Shown here: one piece after another, positions 55,667 to 64,000 of the stretch
Layout: each line of letters begins with the position of its first letter
Position numbering within the stretch: position 1 is the first letter of the stretch
DNA from: Paramacrobiotus metropolitanus
Taxonomy: Eukaryota; Tardigrada; Eutardigrada; Parachela; Macrobiotidae
Direction: 5' to 3'
Length of the DNA: 64,000 bases
NCBI RefSeq assembly: GCF_019649055.1
Contig: NW_026570247.1
Location: forward strand, 558,001-622,000
The notes under the pieces: generated by a model
Seen by the model: only the letters and a program-made list of their open reading frames with translations
What the model was told of the DNA's origin: nothing
Databases searched by the model: none
Position numbers and translations under genes: made by a program

Positions 55667-57142
55667 AAATGGTTTGTGGCAGTGTATTCGATTTTCTTAA
55701 ACTGACTGAACTCCAGATTCGATGTAATGTAATGTGTAAAAGCATTAAAAAGCGATCAAATATGACCGGCTGAAATCACGTATTCCTTCTGCATCCGGCT
55801 AACGAGCATACTACTGTACATAGCAGACTTACATAAACAGCAGAGTGAGCAGACAGTAAACGCTCGCTATGATAGCCTACGAGACAGATTACGTACTTGT
55901 ACTGCCACACACTGCCATAATATGTTGTATTATTACTGCCATAATATATTGCCAAATATTGCCACATTCCATAATTATTAGGTGCACCATTTGTAACAGT
56001 TCGCAATTCACACTTTCAAAAGCGTCCTGACGAACTCAGTTCAAACAAATTAGCAAATTAGCATCGGCAATTATTGTTACCTTTACTCACGATGCAGCCT
56101 TCGCCTTTACGCACAGATTATTTCTCATGGAAGTACTCGTTCCAGAGAGAACATTTAAAGTACCCGACTGCCTTTCATACTTTGTCTTACCGCAGCCTCA
56201 TCCTGTTTTAAGCCACGCGTTTCTTTGGATTGTCACATATTTTGAGCGTCGTTCTGCCACTAACAGCAAGGGATACCTCTTTATGCGCAGACACTCCATT
56301 TTTACCGCAACGGAATGGTATGCTTGGGATGCCCGACCTAGCTATACCTAAGAATGGAAGAACCAGAACTAATGTCATGACCCGGAAACAGCCCGACCAC
56401 CTTTCAATAATCAATGTGTCCTTGACGCTAGTTGCTTGCTCCAGTGTTGAAATGATGCAGAAACGTGACTTTCTGTGACGAAAATCAATACTGATCAGGA
56501 TGGCAATTCTCAAAAGCTTCAAAATAAAATTCGCGTTACAAGACAATCTTCTTCGTTTCAAGTTTTCCGTCGAAAGGTTACATATGTTAGTCAAGAGGTT
56601 ACTGCTGCAACTGCTATACCTAGTCCGGGTTTATTAATCTGTCACCTCCCTTTAAGTTCCTTCCGCGCGATTATTATTGATACACAAACTGTGCAAAAAG
56701 AAGATATCAACAACACCGGAAAATAAAAAAAACGCGTTGTCAATAATGAGCTCTTTTCTCTGTGTCATCAAAAACTGCGCGGGAGCCACTGCTGACTTTT
56801 GTGTACTGAACACTTAAAAATACGGTGGATAGGTTATAGGTTAACTACATTCCAGTAAACCAATTTAATACAATCTCGACCGGGCGGTTATATAGTAAAT
56901 AATCAGTGAGCAGCTCTATCAAGAAATACACGATTAAATACCTGCGTCGTAGCGGCAATTAACACACGTGGGAAAATACCTCACCGTTGAGTGCCATTAA
57001 CAGCCCCGTCACGCCAAGCGGTCCCAGTACAATTAAGTCTACCCGCATCTGCGGAACACCATGCATATAAAACCGACAAATCCATTTCCTGTATCCTCAC
57101 AAACCCCACACCACAACATTAGTTAATCTAACACTCAACACG
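55667..57142. other. Intergenic spacer upstream of GPCR 3
   Basis: No exon is supported. Around 55905-55970 a short unit (actgccataata ... ttgcca) recurs about three times. The TATA box at 57066 is listed separately. Confidence 0.4.
57066..57072 (+). promoter_or_regulatory. TATA box of GPCR 3
   Basis: TATAAAA lies 77 bp upstream of the ATG at 57143, which would place the transcription start near 57097 and give a leader of about 45 nt. Consensus and spacing fit a core promoter. Confidence 0.6.
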
Positions 57143-60033
57143 ATGGTTCAGTTCTCCACCACCACCCCCACCGCCCCCGGTCCCCCACCCCCCACGGCCA
57201 GCGAGCGCTACGTGCAGTCCGGCACGCTCTTCCTGTTCTTCAGTCTGGCTTTACTGGGCAACAGTCTGGTGGTGGCCCGGCTGGCGCAGCAGCTGTACTG
57301 CCGCCGCAGCCGCCGCCTGAACACGGTCAGTCTGTTGTGTCTGCAGTTGGGGCTGGCGGATATCCTGGCGGCGTTCTGCTGTATCCTGTCCAACGCCGTC
57401 ATGTACCTGCTGGATGAGTGGCTGGCCGGGAATACCGTGTGTAAGCTCCTCAAGTTCCTGCAGCGACTGGGGCTGGCGGGGAGTACGTTTATCGTGGTGA
57501 CGATCAGTGTGGACCGGTATCTGGCGATACGGTATCCGATGCGCCGGCGCTGGGACCATGAGGGGGTCCTCATGGTGGGGCTGATTTGGTTTTTGGCCGG
57601 TCTCTTCAGTCTGCCTCAGGTATGTAATGCATCCATAAAATCTTCGCTCGCTAATGAATATTTTAACTATTTTAAACAGCTTCCAGCTTTTTCTACCGTT
57701 TGTCTGTGCAATGTGTGGGAAATTCAAAACGAACCATTTGCCTTTTTTAATAATTATAGTACATTGCTGGGTTAAGATAAGCCAACTGGAAATCGGTTGG
57801 TCCACGGTTCAAAAACTGAATCATAAAATCAGCAAACTGTGTGCAATGCGCAGAAATCGTCAGCAGCGAGTTCGATCCGAGTAATGCTTGTTTTTCCGCC
57901 ATATACTTTCACGGAGCATTCACTTTTTTAGTCTGACATTGTATTAAGCTTTTTGAAAAGTATTTTTCTATAAAGATATTTTTTGCAGCATGTCAAGGCA
58001 CTGAAAGTTTCATGATAATAAGCATGGATAAAGGCAACTGTTTTGTGCACCGTCAAAATCTCTAAATTTTGTTCGTCCACTGTGAGGTTGACCACCTTCT
58101 AAGCTTCCGTCGAGAGATCATATGTGCTTTCAGGAGTGCGTCTTGTATATTGTTTTACCGAACATATCAATTTGTTTATTGGTATATACAAATCATATCC
58201 AAATAAGTATATGTACCGAGCAGATAGGTAAGCAGTTGTTTAGTACAGTGACCTTTCTCCCCGCAGATGCTGGTATTCAAGGTGAGCAACGTCCCGGTTA
58301 ACGGCGTGGAAACGCTGCAGTGCGCCGGTTTCGACGAAAGCGCCGTCCCCTGGCAGGAGTTCACCTACGACCTGGCGCTGCTGCTGGTCCTGTACGTGTG
58401 CCCCATCGGCGTCATCGTCACCTGCTACTCGCTGATCCTGCGCCGCATCGGTCAGGAATCCCACAAAGGTCAGGGCCGAAGAGGGGTTGGTGCGCGTCAA
58501 CCACCTGTAAATTAACGGCACTTTATTTTATTATTTCAGGGGACCAGATGCTGCCGGCCGAGTGCAGTCTCCTGAGTACGGCGTTGGGTCGGGAAAAACT
58601 GTACAAACAAGCACGCAACACCTCCCTCATCATGTCCGTCCTGGTCATCGTGACCTTTATCATCTGCTGGGGTGGGTAAAAATTATTTAAATTTCCACGC
58701 AAAACGCCGCTAATTTAACAACGTTGAACTTTCGCTCACGAGAAAATTGCCGTATCTAAGAAAACATAAGAAAACATAAGAAGACCTAGGTCATCGTGAC
58801 CTTCATTATCTACTGGGGTTTGTAATTATTATTCTTATTTAAACGCAAAACGCCGCTAATTTAGCAACCTTGAACTTTCGGTCTTGAGAAAATTACTTTC
58901 TACAAGAAAATATAAGACCATACTTTATCAAACGTAGGTAATTTTTGCCAGGTTTTGGACCCACGTGCACGTTGCGCTCATGTACGCGCGCAGCGTGATA
59001 GCTTATTTACACTGTCGTGTTATTGAATTATCCGTCTAACATGGCAGCGTTTAATATCCATTTGTGTTGCGGCAATGGCGGGGATTAGTGTCAGAAGGTC
59101 AGTTAATCCCCGGGGGAACACTTGTTGAGGGAATGTACAGTCACGCACTGCAAATCCCGCGCGTCAGTATGCGTAGAATTAAGCTGTAGTGCAGGGTACG
59201 TGTAATCGATGGTACCGCTATAAATCTTGCGCATCAAGATGATGGCCAGTGAGTAATGTTGTTGTACACGTTGCAGCTCCGTTCTACATGGCGCTCATCG
59301 TGCATCTGGCGTATAAACCGGCCCCCTTCGAGAACTACTACTACAACCATGCCATCTATTTCTGCGGTAATTATTGTTAATTTCGGCGGTAATTATCATT
59401 TTGTTAATTTTCTTCTAGTACATTAAACATTTTTCCGTAGTTAAAAGATAATATTCTAAAAACCGGTGAACACGAGAACCATTTAAAAACACCCGAGAAG
59501 GATTTGTCAACTCTTTTTTTATGTGGCAGTATGTGTGCGGTTGCCTCGGTTTAATGTATATTATTTTTGACATACTTACAAATATGTGTAATTATACTAT
59601 ACAGCAAAATTAAAATAACGTGTTTTTTATATTAATAAAAAATATAATAATTTATCCAAGATCTGTATAAAATCTGCATGTATTTTATTTTTGCTGTTAT
59701 CATTTATGTTTTAAACATTTTTTATTTTAATTCATTTATGTTTTATTTCTTTAATATTTTCATTTTTAAACCAGCGACATCATTTTGAAAGGAAAAAGTA
59801 ATAAAATTCTAAGCAGTGCGCATAATTTAGGCCTGGGACATTCCGTTCTAAATCCGCTCTTCTACGGCGCCTTCCACATTATCCGGCGCGCTCGCCGTGA
59901 CACCAGCAACGCCGCGTCGCGCATCAACAGCAGCCGCATCCGCAGCAACACCACCGGCACCTCCAGTCGTCATCTCCACACGGAGCTGACCAGCGCCCAA
60001 CAGAACAGCCTGAACCTGCACCGGACCCCTTAA
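57143..60033 (+). CDS. Rhodopsin-like peptide GPCR (GnRH/AKH-receptor-like)
   Basis: Exons 57143-57619, 58267-58468, 58540-58671, 59277-59366 and 59831-60033 join in phases 0-1-1-1 and give 367 residues. TM1 GNSLVV, TM2 LGLADILAAF, TM3 ending SVDRYLAIRYPM (canonical DRY), TM6 LVIVTFIICWAPFY (CWxP) and TM7 GHSVLNPLFYGAF (NPxxY). Cys in TM3 start (NTVCKLL) and in loop 2 (LQCAGFD) would form the standard disulfide. NPxxYG with ARNTSLIMS before TM6 resembles GnRH/adipokinetic-hormone/corazonin receptors; other neuropeptide receptors cannot be excluded. The Ser/Thr/Asn-rich C-tail could be phosphorylated. Intron 3 contains a decayed copy of the exon-3 end. Confidence 0.85.
58643..58897. repeat. 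Tandem duplication covering the end of GPCR 3 exon 3
   Basis: The 110 bases from 58643 (ggtcatcgtgacctttatca, intron start, aacgccgctaatttaacaac, gagaaaattgcc) recur 146 bp downstream at 58789 with about 15% change. The second copy reads VIVTFIIYWG, lacks a good donor (gggtttgta) and is thus a dead exon fragment in intron 3. Recent local duplication and decay. Confidence 0.8.
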
Positions 60034-60384
60034 AATAAGGCAAAAATCGAAAGCACATTTTTTCTAGTCCAGGAACGATTTTTTCTCCAAACTCACTTTG
60101 GATTCGCTTTTCTCGCGACATTCTACGCCTGAAAACTGTGAATTAATCGACCCATAATACACCGGCACAATTTATTATCGAGATGGCGCGCTTTTTATTA
60201 TAAAAGTTATTTTCATACTGTTGAAGGAAGCATTGCAAGCAGTGGCGGCATAGCGTAGAATTATTTATAAACAGCATGCGACTGATTAACAAAATGAGCA
60301 AATATACTTTTGGTATAATAGCTGAATTATACACCGAGAATTGTATATACGCGTGACGTCAGCAACTGGGGCGGGGCGTGGCAC
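60034..60384. other. Convergent spacer between GPCR 3 and the STING-like gene
   Basis: 351 bp shared by two 3' UTRs. No exon. Near 60369 there is a GC-rich run (ggggcggggcgtgg). Confidence 0.45.
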
Positions 60385-61117
60385 TTAGACGACATCGCGG
60401 CGTTTAATCATGGCATAGTGCGTGAGATAGGCCACGCCCTGGCTGAAATCACCTTGCTCCAGGACACCTGCAAAACAAACGCCCACTTAATATTTTTAGT
60501 TAAGATAAAATTCGTTGGACGCACTACGGCATGCTACGCCATTCCATTAAAAAATATTTCGATAAGTCCCGTTTTGTTTTTTCTTAGGTCTTTTGAATTT
60601 TCTTTTGCTTGCTTTTTTAACGGTCGCTGAAAACTGACGGGATGGCTCTACAATACATTTTCGTTGAAGGATTTAAAGTGTACCCATTCCGATTGTAAGA
60701 AGCATAAATCCCTCGCAGCAACACTCACCGCTCATGGAATAACCGGCACGGAAATCTTCCCGCGACACCTCCGAGCTGAGCCGCACACAGAAATCCGGCA
60801 TCTCCTCCGCCTTCCCGGCAAACTTCCCCACGATGACCATGACGCCCCAGGCCGGATAGTTGTACAAGCGTCCGCGGGTCTCTCTTCGCTGCACCCCGCC
60901 GATGACCTCGATGATCTTGCAGTAGCGTTTACTCCACCACACCGTCTTCAGTAGCCAGTGCTTCTTCACTCCGGACGCTAATCCGTTCTCGTCCGGGAAC
61001 AAGAGTATCTTGCTGGGACGGCCTTCGTACTGCAGGATCTTCCGGCAGTTTTTCCCGACATTCTCGTAATAGAACAGGCCCACCATGGCATCCAAAAAGT
61101 TCAGGGAATTCAGGATC
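60385..61117 (-). CDS. STING-like cyclic-dinucleotide-binding domain, 3' exons (5' end not found)
   Basis: Exons 61117-60729 and 60467-60385 join in phase 1 (G|GT), about 157 codons. Features follow the order of the STING ligand-binding domain: MVGLFYYENVGKNCRKIL corresponds to the first helix with its paired Tyr residues; KILLFPDENGLASGV to the strand and loop I-L-[IL]-P-D-x of insect STING; TRGRLYNYP to the conserved R-x-Y near human R238; SREDFRAG to the F-S-R-E-D box, then a helix, and YLTHY near the end. STING binds 2'3'-cGAMP and other cyclic dinucleotides at the ER and triggers immune and autophagy outputs. No C-terminal TBK1-type tail is present. The first exon here enters in phase 2, so at least one upstream exon exists, but I find no four-helix membrane domain up to 64000. 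The residues that contact the ligand are only partly conserved, so binding is uncertain. Confidence 0.62.
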
Positions 61118-64000
61118 CTATAAAAATGTAAAACCTTAATATATAATACTGAAACAAGCGGCAATCTAAGAAATCTACGAAATCCCACAAATATCAGTAC
61201 CGGCAAAGATTCCAAATAATCTAAGAAATATCAGTGTAATGGTTCGTACATATGAATAAAAAAAGCATAATACTTTCGTGATATAAAGACGCACAATAAT
61301 TAATTTATAATATTGAAACCTCCGAAATCTATGAAATCCAAGAAATATGAGCACCAGCAATGGTTCGCACATATAAAAAAATAAAATAAATAAGACCGTA
61401 CTATACAAAGGTGTAACCTTAAAGTGCTTGTATCATGCCGAAGGCAACGGACAATCTAAGAAATCTAAGAAATCCAAGAAACAGCAGCGACGGCACACGG
61501 TTCGTCGACAATTTTAATAAAACCGCGCGCAGCCTTCATTAAACGCTCGAAAACAAATAAACGGGAGGAAGATGCTGCTGTGATTGTCTCTCCCGGACAC
61601 ATATACCCAGATTGACACAAGCCGGGCCAATAAGCCCCAGCAGCCTGACTGATGCTCTTAGCCTGATATCATCAGCAAATTAGTGCCACAGTCCATCCGC
61701 GGATCGATAGTGTAATAAACCACGCTGCGATTGGCGTGCTCACAGTGTGACTGTTTTCTGCTCGGCTTAACGGTGGTCAAGCCGTGGCAGTATATTCCCT
61801 GATTAGGGGCGCCATAATTGGAATGTTTCTCCGTCTGGCACGAACAACAACAATTTGCTGCGGCTGCGTTGATTAGATTTTTGTGTGCTTGAGGAGGACG
61901 AGTGTGCTGCACACTGGATGAGGACCGTGCTGGCTAATGGGATCGGACAGCCGGATACATTGGGATATATACGCGCTATATAGGGTTACATTTCATATAT
62001 ATGCACAAGCCGTCCGATCGATGATCTTAGCGCTCGTGTTCGTTATTGAGTGTAATGTCAATGTTTTCCTCTCCTTCGGCTTAGATGATTACTTGGCCTG
62101 ACTGTCGTTGGAATCAAATTACGCAAGACAGGGAGATCAGCGTTTCCTTAACCACGCACAGGAAATTAATTTTCTAATTTACAGGATTTCCAATATCAGA
62201 AAAATTGCACTGGGAAAGGCTGTTTAAAATTAGCCGGCACACGATTTCAATGTAAAATTAAGAAAATGGAAATCGGCCAGTCGGTCCGCGGCTCAGCTGA
62301 ATAATAAAATCAACAAACGTGCAACAAGAATACAATCATTCAATGCGTATAATCGCCAGCATTGGGTTCGAACAGAAAAACATTTTTTTACGCTTTTACG
62401 CTTATGCAGCTTAGCGGCAAAGCTAAGTGTAATTCTGCCGAACAACAAGAAAGCGGAAAGGTATCCTTGCAGATGTGGACGGGATGCTAAACTTACAGCA
62501 AAAATTATGAATATATTTCTAAGTCCTTATGACAGCTTTTTGCTTACCTGTTAACTTTTCTTCCGAAGTCCGAAGATGGGAATAAAGCGTCGAGCAAACT
62601 CGGGTTTTTTTAAGACAGGAAAAGCAAATATAGGGAAAATACGAGAATGTTTAGACAAGCGGTTAACAGTCTTTAGCGTCCGAGCGCCGTGTCAGCGCTC
62701 AGCTGGCGAAGAGACTAGTGGTCGCTGCCGACTACCCACTCATTTCTCCAGGGATCCATTGGCAAGCAGCCGGGGTCGGGGCCTGGTGTGGCCCACAGCA
62801 ATCGGCGTAATGGGCGCCTCTACGTGCCCACATGTACGATGCATATACAGGCAAGTGCCCGTTCCCCAATCTCACCCAGGATATTACACCGACCGTCGCT
62901 CCGCACAAAAACACTCAACAAAGAAACGACTCCCTTCCTTCCGGCCTACTTTCCCACTCAGCTGGATCCTGTGCAGCTGACGCATGCACCACTTCATCGC
63001 GGAGGAAACTATAGCCTGTATAGAGACGCTGTAATAGTATACAGTGGCCACTATTGATTGCCCGCTTCCCGCGTCTTCCGGGGAGGACGGTATGGTGTGC
63101 ACAGCGTTAGAGAGGGAATGTGTACATGCTGGCTGAAAATGGAGTGACCAGCTGCTCGCTTCACCCGTACGACAATAATTATAACAAGCGCTACTTTCCT
63201 TTATTAAAATCGATACTTGTATGACTTGGGACGCAAACGCCCACTACACAAATTTTTCCGCATTGGTCCACACAAATTTTTTTTTAAAACTGCATAGTTA
63301 AATATAGTATTCCCGGAACAAGAAAATTTACTGTGTAAAAATTCTATAGTATACAAAATTTTATACTGAACTTTTATATGTATAAAAAATTTTCTTAGCA
63401 ATGTTAGTTTTCAAACAACGTTTTATTTTACTATATTTAATAATAGAAAAATAAAAGGGTGCTTGAAAATAACCGTATAATTATTTGTAAACCATAAAAA
63501 ATGTACGAGTAAGTACGTCATAAAAGGTTGCCCGTATTTTATTTGTTTTGGACGGGATTTTTTGGAGAACCAATCAGTTTTGTGGCCAGAAGAAAAACTC
63601 AAAAATCTGGTATAACTTTCCACACCTTTCAAAATCAATCTCATCATGCTGCCGCACCGGGGTGGTTGGGATTTCCGTACTCGCCGGAGTCGCGGGTTTG
63701 TTATTTTAATAACACAGTTGGCTTTTATAATATTAATCACTTTTCACACATTTTTAAATTATATTTCCCATAGAACTATGGCAATTCAAATGTGGCATTC
63801 GGGGAATTATTACTGTTCACTCCTTTTCCGACCGGACTGTACAGATACACACACTTTCCTTGCGTAGCGCTGTGCCAGCGGCTTGCGGGAAGACGCAGCT
63901 GTACAGTGAAGCGGAGAATAGCAAAGTGGTCGCGCGGGGATCAATAGCTTCCTTTTATTGACCGGTTCACGCCTGACCGGGCTGGTCAGCCGCATATATT
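61118..64000. other. Upstream sequence with no supported gene
   Basis: This should include the missing 5' part of the STING-like gene or its long intron. The first 380 bp consist of degenerate ctaagaaatct/cgaaatcc repeats. Open frames at 62576-63057 (plus) and 62884-63102 (minus) show no domains, signal peptides or consistent splice sites. An AT-rich, apparently non-coding stretch covers 63250-63560. Confidence 0.35.
61160..61495. repeat. Degenerate ctaagaaatc repeats
   Basis: At least five units of (at)ctaagaaatctacgaaatc type occur, for example near 61161, 61217, 61325 and 61450. The same purine-rich unit appears in introns of LU gene D (28150-28380) and GPCR 3 (58756-58785). It is an intronic low-complexity family of unknown role. 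Confidence 0.6.

Noticed and set aside
62576-63102. Overlapping ORFs of 70-134 codons
   Set aside because: No domain, poor composition, frames overlap on both strands without one being better.
1-64000. tRNA, rRNA, CRISPR or operon-like bacterial signals
   Set aside because: None recognised; gene structure is eukaryotic throughout.

Overview
This is animal nuclear DNA. Genes are split by many short introns with GT...AG borders. GC-rich exons sit in AT-rich introns and spacers, and the families are metazoan: Bar-type homeobox, nuclear-receptor-like ligand domain, rhodopsin-like GPCRs, thyroglobulin type-1, CUB-like, STING-like, plus a tyrosine-recombinase retrotransposon. The compact layout suggests a small-genome ecdysozoan, perhaps a tardigrade; that is an inference. 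All gene models were assembled by hand from ORFs, splice signals and reading phase, with no transcript evidence. The phase agrees at every junction unless stated.

Layout: 2-1452 (+), end of a nuclear-receptor-like gene. 3179-8003 (-), Bar-type homeobox gene whose large intron carries two long fold-back repeats. 11330-13716 (-), coiled-coil DUF4200 (CCDC42/CFAP73-like) gene. 14582-15861 (-), single-pass membrane protein. 16539-17299 (+), secreted thyroglobulin type-1 protein. 18636-35358, cluster of five paralogous ten-cysteine LU (Ly6/uPAR-like) receptors (A+, B+, C+, D-, E-). 36338-39136 (+), STK16-like kinase with altered catalytic motifs. 41648-42625 and 46825-48422 (+), two related GPCRs with an unusual xRVW motif in place of DRY. 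Between them 44526-45081 (-), a small secreted Ser/Gly-rich protein. 48816-52688 (-), apparently intact gag/RT-RNase H/tyrosine-recombinase retroelement. 53642-55666 (+), CUB-like protein on a Thr-rich stalk. 57143-60033 (+), peptide-receptor-type GPCR. 60385-61117 (-), 3' part of a STING-like gene. The last 2.9 kb has no gene I can support.

The most striking system is the LU cluster. Each gene encodes a signal peptide and a ten-cysteine domain ending C-x-C-x4-C-N. Four of the five add a 25-nt microexon, a Gly/Ser/Ala-rich linker of variable length, a transmembrane helix split between two exons, and in most copies a Lys- and Glu-rich tail. The shared exon phases show local duplication from one ancestor. 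The STING-like gene is the second notable item, because no membrane-spanning N-terminus can be found beside it.
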